Source: Epiperipatus broadwayi
Lineage: Eukaryota > Onychophora > Udeonychophora > Euonychophora > Peripatidae
Direction: 5' to 3'
Assembly: GCA_028023455.1 (NCBI GenBank)
Contig: JAQFVV010013298.1
Coordinates: 1 to 64,000, forward strand
DNA: 64,000 nucleotides
Positions 20,935 through 32,505 of this stretch are shown here, piece after piece. The position numbers and the translations under genes are program-made. The notes below the pieces were generated by a model. That model searched no databases, was not told where the DNA came from, and worked only from the letters and a program-made list of their open reading frames with translations. Within the stretch, counting starts at the first letter, position 1. Each line of letters starts with the position of its first letter.

Positions 20935-21435
20935 TGCTGCAGAATAAATAAATTACATTGTGTGACAAAATACTATTAATAAAATATTATTATTTGACTG
21001 TTTAGGCAATATGGTATTAATAAGTCCAATAAAGCATTTCAATATTACATTGTAAATCAAGGTTGTCTCTTAAAATTTTCAATTAAATATATTATCTCAC
21101 TCAGAATATCATTTATTATTCATGCATTAGAAGTGATAGGGTAACCTTTAATCAATAAGCCTTTAGCTTTAAAATTTATTCTTTTCAGCTCAAGTTTACA
21201 TCATTACCACCAGAATGAATAAGTTGCATCACGTGATAAAATGTCACAAATAACAGATTACTATATGATGGTTTAGACAGTATGGTATTATACATCACAC
21301 TGTGAACCAAGGTTATCTCTAAGAGTATTTCAATATACATGTAGTTTACTGATTAATCCGCATCATAGATATTGATGCATCAGAAGTGATGAGGTAACTT
21401 TTGACCAAGAAATCTTTAGCTTTTACATCTGCTTT
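20935..21435. repeat. Old tandem duplication, unit ~275 bp
   Basis: 20938-21195 and 21212-21435 align in order: GTGACAAAATAC/GTGATAAAATGTC, TTTAGGCAATATGGTATTA/TTTAGACAGTATGGTATTA, AAGGTTGTCTCT/AAGGTTATCTCT, AGAAGTGATAGGGTAAC/AGAAGTGATGAGGTAAC. Strongly diverged. Confidence 0.6.
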
Positions 21436-21996
21436 CGTCTGCTCTGCTAAGCTGGGCAAGTATATCCCTCCAAAGAAGAATAGTAAAAAAATGTTCCACC
21501 AACAGAACTGAGTCAGCCGTCAATCAATTACTTTTTGCAACTTGTCTATATATTTAATCAAATGTAAACTCTTAAATTTGAAAATGAGCTGCATAATTTA
21601 GTGCATTGGTAGGAGAACAGCCATTTGAGGTCAAGGTCCTTGGATTACACTTCTATTATGTCAGTACTTAAACTTTTTATGTACTTTTGAGCAATAATAC
21701 ATTCATTATTTTTCAAAGTGTATATGTAATTTTTGTTATTGGTTAATATTATACTACTAAAATAATAATAAATTTTAAACCAACGTAGAAGAAAATATCT
21801 AACTTTACAACCATATCATTTTTAAAAGTAAAAAAAAAAAAAACCGTTTCTGAAATGGTTATCGAATTGTATATTTTTCTCAGTGATGAAAGTTTACTTA
21901 TCAAAAAAAAAACGGATACAAATACAGTTAGAAAAAGGTTTACAAGGGAGTGATTACGTAGTAAATTGAAATTTCAGGAGCCAACATGGTAAGAGG
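21436..21996. other. AT-rich, nothing firm
   Basis: A weak tRNA-like patch near 21595-21655 is too diverged to call. Confidence 0.4.
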
Positions 21997-22242
21997 TTAA
22001 GGATACATGTGAAAAGGCAATGGGAAGTAGAAAGGGTGTGTAGTCCAGGTCAGTCCGAGATGCGTAACTTCGTTGAGCAAGCGCTGCATGGACTGCATAT
22101 ATTCAAATGGTTGAGTCCTATGACAGAGAAGATGGAGGATTGCCCAAGTGTCTGTGAGGAATGGAGGTGGGGCTAGTTTGGTATCTCTGGTTTTGAGAGA
22201 GCGAATTAGGTCCAGTAGTTTTTGATTCGCTGAGGGTACTCT
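21997..22242 (-). CDS. Candidate 3'-terminal host exon, unidentified
   Basis: Minus-strand block of clearly higher GC than its surroundings. It is preceded by a textbook splice acceptor (TATTATTTTTTACCAG, plus 22243-22258) and followed by an open frame of 81 codons from RVPSANQKLL to PFHMYP and a TAA at 21999-21997. The exon is exactly 82 codons including the stop, phase 0 at the acceptor. Internal features: LLDLIRSLKTRD, TWAILHLLC and MQSMQRLLNEV, amphipathic-helix-like. I do not recognise the family. No upstream exon or certain poly-A signal was found. It could be a retrocopy fragment or chance. Confidence 0.3.
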   Translation of the reverse strand, partial: RVPSANQKLLDLIRSLKTRDTKLAPPPFLTDTWAILHLLCHRTQPFEYMQSMQRLLNEVTHLGLTWTTHPFYFPLPFHMYP

Positions 22243-22259
22243 CTGGTAAAAAATAATAG

Positions 22260-24670
22260 CACATTGGAGCAAAGCAGAAATTTAAAGTTCGATCTTGATA
22301 AATTAAATATAGTAGTACGAGGGGAAAATGTATAGTTTCATATATATATAAGAAAAGTAATCGTCTTTTTGTTTTTTGTAAAAAAAAAAGCAACAATTTA
22401 GTATTTATTGTTTAAAAAAGTTATGCAGACATATGTCCACCCAATTTAATACACGAATATTGAAAAATTACAGAGTTGTCACATTTAAATAAACTGTTTA
22501 AGAAACTGTCACTTAACATGATTATGACACCATTTTAAGTTGTCATTTTTATAAGATCTTGATAAAAGAAACAAAACATTATTAAGATACACCTACAAGC
22601 AAATGGCAATCCGTTATATATTTATAACAATAAAGCGCTGCGTCATACAAATACGTATAGATAAATTAGAACTAAATTAAATCATTAAAAAAAGGTTAGT
22701 AAGCTAATTATCTGACAATTACTTAATTCGTAATATATAACTTTTTTAATTTTCTGATCAAACTATTTGTACTCAACATTATTCTATAGATTTTATGTAT
22801 CTAATTATTTAGATGTTTTATTTCTTAAAAAAAAAAGTATGTGTTTCATATTTATCTTTTTTATCAGTTAATAATTTATTTCTAAAGTTTAATCGTTTTT
22901 TAAAATAAACATATTTTCTCTCTCTTTCTCTTTCACTGTCTTCTTTAAAAATATATTAGAAAGTTTATGATGTGAAATGTGACATAAATCTATTGAAACT
23001 GAATATCTCTCGATCCGTTATATATATAGAAATAACATTAAAATATCGCAGAATTCGTTTCTAACTGCCAAACAGACAAATAAATTCACTTTGCTAGAAT
23101 TCCAAGAATTTATATGGAAATAATTAAGACAATAAGTGAAAAATAACATTTTATTCATGATAGATGCAAACAATACCGCATCAGCTCAATTTAATATATG
23201 TACATATATATGTATGTATCAGTGAAAAGATACTGGTTCTCACTATCTCTAAGACAACACATATATTATTCAGCTTAAACAGTTCAGTTATTTGTCAGTG
23301 TATTTCGTACCTTTAAAGATAATCTTCACGGTTCTATCTACCACCATAAAGCTTTGAAAATCATTTGATAACTTTCTTGTAACTTATTGTTTTAATGCCA
23401 TACACAGTTTAATTAAAAACATAATTTAACTGAATGTGTCATTCCACTGTAGGTTGAAGTATGAAAGACACTGTTATATTTTGTGTCATAATTCAGCTTC
23501 ATACATGCTTATGATCTTAAAATTTTCAATGTGAATAGCTAAACTATGTAACTACAAAACATATATATTCATTTAAAGGTAACTCTGCAACCATTTTAGA
23601 GAAAGAAGAGTCACCAGTCATGTTTTCACTGGAACACACACACACACTATATATATATAGACTTACATATATTTATTCAGTTACTGTAATATTTTCAATA
23701 TCTTCATATTAACAATAATTACTTTTATTAAATATTTAACTTACTATTAATAATTCTTTATAAAACATTATTAAACTTCATTTTACTTCAGAAGTTAATT
23801 TTAAAAAATGTAAATGTAACTTAAGTATTTTTTTATATTTCATGATATATATATATTGTAATATAATTTTTTAATGAATGTTTAGATAGAAATCTTGAAT
23901 ACGTGGATCCTTCTTTTGGCTGCATCAGTTTATCAGTTTGCTTTGACTCTTGGCCAGGGGCAGTTGTTCTGGGTTAAGTATTTTCTAATTAAATTGATTT
24001 AAATGGATAATTATATATATACTTATGAATCCCAGTTCAATACAGTGAAGCTTTTTACAATAAAGACATATTGAGTGAATAATTAATCGAATAAATATTT
24101 TTTCTCACTAAAAATTCATTCAACAAAAAACAAAAGTATGAAATATCACTAGATTGGCAGAAATCTTTTCTGTATAATACTTAATTAATAATTTAGTTTA
24201 TCTATTTCTTTCTTTCTGTAGTGGTAAAAATGTTGCTATATTTTTGCTTAAAAAATATTATTTTAAGGTCTACATATTGTAATTATTTTAGCTATGTGCC
24301 AAAAGAGCAGATTTTAATTAATGTCTGATATACAAAAAAGTCAAAATAAAAGTATAGAGAAAATAATGATTGTTTAAGTGACAAAATTTAATTGTCAATT
24401 TAATTCATGTAACATTTTTTATATATAACAGTAAGAATGTTGTATAAATATAACCTGTCCACTACATAATTTAAAATACCATTATATTATAATGGCCAAA
24501 TCGGTAACGGTTCATGCTTGTTTATTTTCAATGAATAAATTTTTATTATTCATAAATTATTTGCATATTTTAATTAAATCATTAGAATATTGATTTTAAA
24601 ATCTGAAAGTTTTTTAATTTATTGTAATTATAAATTTATTTAAACGCACATTGACTACGCACATTGATTA
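22260..24670. other. AT-rich, nothing recognised
   Basis: 2.4 kb with short (CA)n/(TA)n runs near 23635-23660. No coding or repeat feature is supported. Confidence 0.5.
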
Positions 24671-24675
24671 CATAA

Positions 24676-24710
24676 GTAATATTTACTAAGGCTGTAACCT
24701 CAAGAATATG
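24676..24710. repeat. Left half of the ~70-bp module (LINE target)
   Basis: TATTTACTAAGGCTGTAACC...AAGAATATG matches 13866-13896 and stops at the LINE tail. ATATG at 24706-24710 recurs at 28096-28100 as a target duplication. Confidence 0.7.
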
Positions 24711-24826
24711 TGATGTGATGTGATGTGATGGATTATGGCTTCTCCTTAAACGAAATCAAGAATATCTCAGCAATTATGCCCAGATAAACCTGTTAGCCAC
24801 TTTCTTTTACATTCCCCACTCTAAAT

Positions 24827-25582
24827 TTACCCATAATCTACTCTATCCCATTTCCACAACATAATTTTTGTCAACTCTATAACCTTTATATCTAAATCCC
24901 CCTTATCTTTTCCCAAACCCAGCATAAAAACCAATAATTCACTTTCTGTATAATCACTCTTTTCATATTTATTTTTCCACAACTTCATTATATGTACCCT
25001 TTCTGTTTTCAAACATTTACATTCAATTAACAAATGCCTAATATTTTCAATTCCTTCCTTACATAATTTACAAAATAAATCACCCATATTTTTCCATTTA
25101 CATGTATATTCTTTTGTAGCTAAAGATCCCGTTCGAGCCTTAAACAATAAACTTCTTTCTTTACTATTATCATATATTAACTCACACCTAATATTCTGTT
25201 TATTTCTATATATATTTAAACTCTTTTTACTCTCCATACTATTTCTCCATCTCTCTAACTCCCTAATCTTTATTAATAAATTTATTCTTTTATCCCATTC
25301 CTTACTACTATAACACTCAATAATCCTCTTAACACAATCATCCCATCTTTTGTACAAATATACTGATATAAATTCTTTATCCAAATCTTTTGCATACCGC
25401 ATTACCTTTCTCACCCATCTTGTTACCTGCCCTTTACTCATAACCCAATTAAATACTATTTTAGCTATTCTTTTATTATCCATAAACTGCAATCTACCAA
25501 ACATTTTCATTTTACTTTTTGCATCTCTCATATGAAAACTTGACCATCCCATTTTCCTTGAATTGCCTCCCTTGCTGTCCAC
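24827..25582 (-). pseudogene. LINE ORF part 4: C-terminal cysteine-rich domain
   Basis: A basic, helical region followed by CKLCKEGIENIRHLLIEC, a C-x2-C-x8-H-x4-C motif seen near the C-terminus of many LINE ORF2 proteins, then about 70 residues to the stop at 24827. Only about 95 bp of 3' UTR precede the tail repeat. Confidence 0.83.
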
Positions 25583-26043
25583 ACTTCTGCATCCAATGCA
25601 TGTCTTCCTACTTCCCTTTGAGCTTTTTCTAAATAATCTAATATCTTTTTACTAACATATAATGCATCATTACCATATGTTAACCCTGCTACTGCAACTC
25701 CTTTCCATATAATTCTAGCTACATCATATTTATTATATGAAAATACTGTTAATTTCTTTATCAATCCCTTTTTCTTTGCTTCATTTATCAATTTTTTCTC
25801 CCATTCATCCAAATAATTTTTCTGATTACTTAAAATAATTCCCAAATAACTATATCTATTCACCACACTTAACTTAATATCTCCCAATAAAAATTCTACA
25901 TCTTCTCTTTCCTCAGTATTAACCATCATTATATTTGATTTTTCTTCACTAAATTTAATCCCCATCTCTTTACCCACCCTTGCACATGTCCTCAACATAA
26001 CTTCCATATCTTCTCTTTTTTTCTGCACACAAAAATATATCAT
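25528..26043 (-). pseudogene. LINE ORF part 3: RT thumb region
   Basis: From REDMEVMLRTCARVGKEMG on, this frame continues part 2 after a one-base shift: IKFSEEKSNIMM, then YSYLGIIL, then VAGLTYGNDAL. The first residues duplicate the end of part 2 in another register. It passes to part 4 by a further shift in an A-run near 25555. Confidence 0.83.
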
Positions 26044-26887
26044 CTGGAAAAAAAAGACCTGACAAAATATATACTCCCTTACTATCTATTAATGGTATCT
26101 CTATCCCTCTTCCTAATCTTTCTATTGCTCTTTCCATTTCACTCAAATACAACACAAACAAAATAGGTGACATAGGGCATCCTTGCCTTAGTCCCACACC
26201 ATTTTTAACTTTAATTGACTCTATATTCTCTAATTGATATATATAATAATTATTTTCATATAATTTCTTAATAATATCTATTAAAGCTTCATCCATTCCC
26301 AAATTTGCTAAACTTATCCATAATCTATTTCTATTTACTCTATCATATGCCTTCTCTATATCTATAAAACGAATATATAACTGTTTATCTGCATTCCTAC
26401 TCATATCCATAAGTTGTGTAACTACAAATAAACTATCTCCTATACGCCTATCTAATCTAAAACGTCCTTGCATTTCACCCACTACATTATTTTCTTCCAT
26501 CCATTTTACAACTTTACTAGCCACCATATACGAGAAAACTTTATATAAAACTGATGTTACCGCTATCGGTCTATAATTATTCAACTTTCTATGATCCTTA
26601 CCCTTTCGTTTAAATAATAATCTTACTCTTGTATTACTCCAACTACTTGGGAAAACTCTATTCTGTGCCATTTTATTAAAACAGGATAATAATTTTACTT
26701 TTGCCCTATATCCTAAATTCATTACCATCTCTGCTGCCCATCCATCTAAACCTCTTGCCTTCCCACTTTTCAATTTCTTCTCTACCTCATTTAGTTCATT
26801 TTCTGAAAAACTAATATTCCCATTACTATATTCTTTCATATTTTCTAATATTCTATCATTCACATCTAACATCTTTTCTATATTCAT
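25970..26887 (-). pseudogene. LINE ORF part 2: reverse transcriptase
   Basis: RT motifs in order: KSGKARGLDGWAAEM, LLFKRKGKD, NNYRPIAVTSVLYKVFS, QGRFRLDRR, FIDIEKAYDRV (catalytic D) and GVGLRQGCPMSPILF. The active-site box reads FPDD (26039-26047) where FADD is expected, an A-to-P change next to the catalytic aspartates that would probably harm polymerisation. The frame is lost soon after, in an A-rich run, and continues in 25528-26043. Confidence 0.87.
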
Positions 26888-28095
26888 ACATAACTATTTA
26901 AGATTCTCTCTAAATCTTCTCTAGAACTACACTCAGTTCCCTCATCATCTAGTAAAACTAACTCTCTCTCCCCTACATTTCTCCTTTTAATATAATTCCA
27001 AAATTTTTTACTTCCATCTCTTCCACTTTTATTAATATCCTCCAACAATTTACTATTCAATTTCATTCTCTCTCTATAAATATCTATTTTAGCCAACTTC
27101 TTTTTTTCTAAGTACTTTTCCCATTTAGCATTAATATCTTTTTCACTTTCCTTATTTTTAATAGCACACTTATATTCTATACATGCTTCTTTTCTTTCTT
27201 TTACACTTTTACTAATTTTAATTTTTTTATTACTTTTATTCTTTTCAATATTCTCACCTAAAACCCTATTTGCAACTTTTTCTACTTCCTTACACCAATC
27301 CTTATACTCATCCCCAACCCACTCTTCCATTATTTCTTCAACTTGTATTTTATACTCTTCCAACTTATTCTTATCATTTACTCTCCATCCACATCTTTCA
27401 CTATTATTTCTACTTTTATTTCTATTCTCCATCACATTACTAACCATTTCAATTACAATGAAATTATGATCACTAGTGCATACTTTTTCTTCATTATCAA
27501 ATACCTTAATTTTCCGTATTTTATTTATTCCCTCTTTCTCTACCAATACATAATCTATTGTGTGAAATATATTATTTCTGGACCATGTGTATTGTCCCTC
27601 ATAAATATTTAATAAATTTCTAATACTCAAATTCACTTTCTGACAAAAATTCTTCAAAAGCTGTCCATTTTTATTATCTACATCATCAATTTCTTCAATA
27701 TGTCCATTCATATCCCCTATAACCATTATTCTCTTCCCCTTTTCTTTAAAACTTTGTATATCCTTAACTAAACATTCGTATATGTTACTCCACTCCAATA
27801 TAATTTGACTATCTCCAGTAGCTATATAAACTATAGCCACCATCCATTCTTGTCTACCCAACCTTATTTCAAACCACAAATGTTTTTGACATTTAACAAT
27901 ATTTAAATATTTTTTTGATATAACACCTATACCACCATCCCTTTTTTCTTTTTCTTTTCTATTTATACCCTGCCATACCAACTGTTCCAAAATAGGTTCT
28001 TCTTCTTCTCTTAAATGTGTTTCGACTACTGCTAATACCTCAAGCTCTTCATTTTCAATTGTTTTATTTAATTCCATCCACTTTTCTGGTTTCCT
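26884..28095 (-). pseudogene. LINE ORF part 1: apurinic-type endonuclease
   Basis: An open frame continues to 28218, but its first 41 or so codons are target DNA; element sequence starts at about RKPEKWMELN. Exonuclease/endonuclease/phosphatase motifs: VVETHL, GGIGVISK, GDMNGH, TWSRNN with HTIDYVLV, and TSDHNFIVIE (catalytic D and H). A lysine-rich linker follows. The frame ends in TGA at 26884, overlapping the next ATG by ATGA. This is most simply a one-base indel that separates it from RT, since these domains normally share one ORF. Confidence 0.85.
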
Positions 28096-28100
28096 ATATG

Positions 28101-28137
28101 CGTGTAAAATGCGATAGTAGGGACCTCTACAGATCTT
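28101..28137. repeat. Right half of the ~70-bp module
   Basis: CGTGTAAAATGCGATAGTAG...GACCTCTACAG matches 13897-13926. Together with 24676-24710 it rebuilds the empty site. Confidence 0.7.
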
Positions 28138-28418
28138 AACCACAAGCTTACGTTTTGGAAGAAATTTTAAACTGAAACAATAACTAGAATAAAAAAATTT
28201 GTTTAATCCCTCCAACAAAACAAATATATCTCAAAAGAATAAAGCTAAAAAAAATTTAAAATTAATATTGCATGGTTGAATAAAAAATATATTCAGATAT
28301 TTAAAATTATTTTTGAAATTTAAAACTTCAATTTATAATTTCAAAAAGAAAATCTCATAAAAATCTATTTCTACTACTATATTCAGTTTTATGTTAGAAC
28401 TTTTGCATTTGATTTGCT

Positions 28419-28477
28419 GGTACTGTTTAATTAGCCACTGTACATCACACGGTGACACTGATTCTGTGAAAAAAACA
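28419..28477 (+). repeat. Merlin left TIR
   Basis: Pairs with 30441-30497; CACTGTACATCAC and CACTGATTCTGTGAAAAAA are shared. Confidence 0.85.
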
Positions 28478-28999
28478 CAGAATAATGTTGCTTACATGGC
28501 TGAATCTATAGATAATACACTATTATGATTGTATTAGCCATCTAGTGGATACATAGTGCAGTTTACATGGCCAAACCTATAGTCAATACAACACTATAAT
28601 CATAATAGCCACTTTTCTGCCATGTGATGGTATGAATTTTTATGCACCCACACAGAAATGTTCCACCCAGCTTTGTGTGGCACCACTTTCTATGTATACG
28701 ATCAGTAATGGCAGTTCACTACCATTTAATATGAGGGTGTGGGTGCTTCAATGTCATGGAACTGTTGAAATGTGCTTCCAAGTGAATTATCCTATACCCC
28801 AACTGACATAATATTACTTACTACTAATTGTCAGAATGATATCAATGCTTTCCTATGCAGTGTAGAAGTGTTTAAAATTTCAAAAAGGCTCTGCCACATC
28901 ATGATTGCAGGTGTTCATGAAAAAGTCATATTTTGGCCATCACTCATATAAGAGAAATAAAATGGCTTAAGCCAATAGCATAATTTTCCAACTGTGGAA

Positions 29000-29795
29000 C
29001 ATCCCAAACACAAAAGTTGGTGCTGTGGCCATTCTTCAGGCCCAAAACATCCACCATATGCCAATCAATGAACATGTAATAAAGCTATGACCCTTAGTAG
29101 CTGAACCTGGCAGTATGTATGCTACTTGCATGCCTGTAGGCAAACCATGTCCATTTTCAAGGGGACATGCATTGAGGGTTCAAGGATGCCCTTTCTAAAA
29201 GCTTTGTGGCTTGTCTATTTGTGGAGCGGAGAGCAGTCAACCATCCAACATGCCAAAGATGATCAAATATCCACACCTGTGGCAGTACAGTGGATGACCA
29301 GTGTGAGAGAGCTCTGTCATCTAAACCTTGTGTCACCCCCCTGACATCAAATCAGTGGTCCTGGGCTCATCATGGAAATGTATGAAACCCTTTTCTCTTA
29401 TCACAAGAACCACCAGGTAAGGGTGCTTTCACAGCAGTGGATCTTTGGAGATCTGTGCTGGAAGACAGGCAAATGTTTCACATTTGCCTGGATGCGATCT
29501 GGGAGAACATGAAGGCCAGATCTACCATCTACTCAGACTGTTGGAAGGGGTGTAAGGGCACCAACCTTGAGGTGGCAGGCTTTATCCATCTAACAATTAA
29601 TCACTGCTATAATTTTGTCAATCTCATCCAGAACAGGTGCCCACACCCAGACCATCAAGAGGTTTTGGGGTCTACTCAAGTGGAAAAACAAGAAACACCA
29701 TGACATATCTGTCCAAGTTTATTTGGAGACCTTTACACAAAGGTGAGGACATGTCTAGAGCCACCTTACAGGAAATGATTGCCAACCCAAGTAAT
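29000..29795 (+). pseudogene. Merlin-type (IS1016/ISXO2-like DDE) transposase
   Basis: Recognisable blocks lie in several frames. CRQTMSIFKGTCIEGSRMP followed by LVYLWS (from 29132) matches the conserved N-terminal S.RKGTFFEGS...IYLWS block. SQQWIFGDLC and the STIYSDCWKG block (with catalytic D, 29520-29545) follow. HLTINHCYNFV comes next, then, in another frame, GAHTQTIKRFWG and, downstream, FTQRG. Stops and at least two frame changes make it inactive. This family cuts and pastes DNA between TIRs using a DDE triad. Confidence 0.78.
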
Positions 29796-30149
29796 TAGTC
29801 TCCAAAGACACTTGTTTTTTCTTATTTAAATTGTTTTTGTTATATGTCATTAATAAATTCAATTTTTCAATGAATCTGTTTTGTTGTTCTGATTAATTTA
29901 TAAGGCAATCAATTCCAAGTCATTTATTTGTTGTTGTTCTTTTTGTTTTTCTTTAAAGCTTTAATTAAATATTACAACGAGAATGTCAAATTTTGAAGGG
30001 TAAAGGGTGGGGAAAAGTAAGCTGGCATAAAGAACAATAGCAAAAAATTTGTTGACATTATTTTTTAAAAAAAAAAGTTGGCCAAAAACAAAAATACCCC
30101 AGTTTTGATAAAAAGATAAGCAAAAATGAAACGGTAAAAGCAGCAAAAA

Positions 30150-30360
30150 AAAAGCTGACTCTGATTAATTACTGTTTTAAAAAAAAACCACTTTTTTGAA
30201 GACATTTGGTGTACTATTATTAAAAAAAATCAAGGTCCACTTTTTTGAAGACAATTTGCTATTATTTACTATTAAGACATTTGGTGTACTATTATTATAA
30301 AAATAAGCCATCTCTGATTAATTACTATAAAAAAAAAGTCCGCTTTTTTAAAGACATTGA
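30150..30360 (+). repeat. Decayed local repeat
   Basis: CTCTGATTAATTACT and CACTTTTTTGAAGACAT recur two to three times, with ACATTTGGTGTACTATTATTA twice. It lies inside the Merlin element. Confidence 0.6.
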
Positions 30361-30440
30361 GGATAATTTATTATTATTTATATTACAACAATAATGTAAA
30401 TTTTTAAGTCACAGTAGGTCCAGGAATGTTATATTGATAT

Positions 30441-30497
30441 GTTTTTTCACAGAATCAGTGCCACCAAGTGATGTACAGTGGCTAATTAAACACTACC
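30441..30497 (+). repeat. Merlin right TIR
   Basis: Inverse of 28419-28477, ending in CACTACC. Confidence 0.85.
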
Positions 30498-31233
30498 AAT
30501 TTATTTTCTTATTAAAACAAAAAAAATGTTTTCTAACATCGCAATCAAAAGATAACACATTTATCAAAAACAAATTATTAATTTTATTTTACAAAAATAA
30601 AAGAAAAAATAAAGAAAAGAGTAAACAAAAGTATCAATAACACAAACACAATGACTATATTGAATCAAATGATAACTCTTTTTTATTCCTTATCTTTCTA
30701 TAGAAATACAAATTTATAATGTGATCTTTGAATGCTATTGGTATCTAGCTATGCTTATCAAAATTATTATTAATGAATATGCATTTTAATTTAAGGTTTG
30801 CTGTCAAATGGATGAATAATCATTAATTGACAGCCATAGAATAGTCATTAATAAATTACTTTAGATGCAATACCACATTACAATGTCCTGCAATGGAACA
30901 TAAATCAAACAAAAAGAGTTAATACTATTATCTCAAGTGCATATAGTATAATAATTTTAGCAATAATCTATAAAAGCAGAATTTGAAATCTAATTAATAT
31001 TAACAACAAAAAGAATTTTAAATAAAAGTATGGATGATGATAGAAGCCTAAGTGATTAACAATAAGTGTCTACATCAGTGAAGATATTTGGCTGCAATAA
31101 TAAAAAATGTTACAAACATTAGTAGTTGATATAAAAATCATATATATGTAAGACTTTTTATAAAAGTTAATGTTGGAGTAAAACATATAAACAGCATTAT
31201 CATAATTTGTTAACTTATTTACATTTTAAAACA
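30498..31233. other. AT-rich, nothing recognised
   Basis: No supported feature. Confidence 0.5.
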
Positions 31234-31528
31234 GGCAAAACTCTCCAAACAGTATTGCCACTCAGTGCAAGCCAGAGTAGTCAATGGATGCCAGAAGGCT
31301 TGTACATAAAATCCCCATCTAGTGTCTACTCATTCAATATCCCCAGACTAGTTTCTGACTTGAGGCCTTCATCAGTGAGGAGCCTTAGATCTGAGAGCAC
31401 TGCACCTAGATCTTAGAATCTAATGCAACCCCTCCCCCCCCAGCAGCCAACTTTTATCTCTACTTAACTACAAAACTATGATTATCCTGGATTGCACTAA
31501 GTGGCACTATTGTATGGAAAGTTTTGCC
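31234..31528. mobile_element. Short TIR element with hammerhead inside (family B-like)
   Basis: Starts GGCAAAACTCTCCAAACAGT and ends with the inverse (ACTATTGTATGGAAAGTTTTGCC), about 295 bp, no ORF. The interior matches 37760-37973 and contains a hammerhead on the minus strand. Confidence 0.7.
31340..31381 (-). ncRNA. Hammerhead ribozyme motif (family B-like)
   Basis: Minus strand: TCCTCA, core CTGATGA, weak helix II GGC/GTC, GAA, self-complementary ACTAGT as minimal helix III, C17, TGGGGA. The invariant core is intact. The palindromic helix III would favour a dimeric ribozyme. Confidence 0.7.
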
Positions 31529-32149
31529 TAATTTAATAACAATTATAAGCAAGCAGAAGGAATGGTGATCATGTGATATTTATTTACATTTTGTTTTCTT
31601 TTATAATTTGTTCAAGTTCAGGGAACTTTAAATTCTTTACATATTCCTTCAAGTACTAATTTTAACTATGATCCACAAAAATAGTATCAAGACATCACTA
31701 TTAATATGAGAGACATCATTTCTAGGGGGGGGGGGCTATAAAACTGTCAGTAATTTAATGTTCTGAATACAGTATGAATAAGTCAATTATTTGCTCCACT
31801 GTTTTAAAAAAAGATAAATAAAAAGATATATAGATAGTGAAAAGAACGCTCAGGTCTGTAGTTCATGTTAAGACATTATAAAACTACTGATTGAAGAAAT
31901 GTTTGCTACATCTTTTAGTACAAATGTTATTATAATGAAGAAGTTTATCGGCAGCAAATTATTTATTATTCACCAGTGCAGGTAAAAAAACTACAATGCA
32001 TAATAACATAAAACATGAGGTGGCTGCTACAGCAAATAGGACTGGTTGCTCAATATTATCTCATAAGAGAACTAAAGTTCTGAAATTAACATCCTATAAA
32101 ATTTTATAAGGTTATTAAGTATAAAATCATCAAAACATCACATGATCAT

Positions 32150-32505
32150 CAATAAGTGTACCAAACTAGCTATATAGTAGTGCCACCAATTGCAAGCCTT
32201 TGTAAGTAATCAATATATGCAGTAAGGTTTGTGCATAAGATCCCTATTTAGTGCTATTCATCCAAATCCCCAGACTTGTTTTATAGTTAACCAAACAGGT
32301 AAAGATGGCTGCTGATGGATTGCATTAGATCCTAACATCCAGGTGTGGTGCTCTCAAATTCAAGCCTCCTCACTGTTAAAAATCACAATCTAGAAAATAA
32401 TCTGGAAATGTTGAATGAATAGGCACTGGTAGGAATTTTATGCACAAACCTTCCTGCATCCATTTATCACTTTTAAAAGCTTGCACTTAGTGGCACACCC
32501 TGAAT
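32150..32505. repeat. Inverted pair of the same element, decayed
   Basis: AGTAGTGCCACC...CCCCAGACTTGTTT runs forward. From about 32345 the inverse runs outward (CCTCCTCACTG..., TTAGTGGCACAC, GGAGAGTTT). The hammerhead cores are lost in both arms. Confidence 0.65.

Larger units (their letters stand above)
24711..28095 (-). mobile_element. APE-type LINE, 5'-truncated
   Basis: Minus-strand non-LTR element with endonuclease, RT and a C-terminal cysteine-rich motif, ending in a (CATCA)-type 3' tail at 24711-24730. Both boundaries follow from the split target module and the 5-bp duplication ATATG. The element begins inside the endonuclease-domain N-terminus, so the 5' end is missing. Three single-base frame changes, at least two in A-runs, are the main damage, so the copy is fairly young. 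I do not assign a clade. Confidence 0.88.
28419..30497 (+). mobile_element. Merlin-type DNA transposon, degenerate
   Basis: Terminal inverted repeats of about 58 bp (28419-28477 and 30441-30497; outer ends GGTACTGTTTAATTAGCCAC and, inverted, GGTAGTGTTTAATTAGCCAC) bracket a broken Merlin-like transposase. No 8-9 bp target duplication is visible at these ends. Internal non-coding repeats flank the gene: a two-copy ~70-bp repeat at 28489-28625 and a decayed repeat at 30150-30360. Confidence 0.8.

Noticed and set aside
21590-21660. tRNA-like sequence with box A/B resemblance
   Set aside because: Neither box nor acceptor stem is convincing.
26880-26890. ATGA stop-start coupling between LINE endonuclease and RT
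   Set aside because: Other frame changes in A-runs of the same copy make a simple indel more likely.
28096-28218. N-terminal 41 codons of the LINE endonuclease frame
   Set aside because: They are target DNA, shown by the split ~70-bp module and the ATATG duplication.
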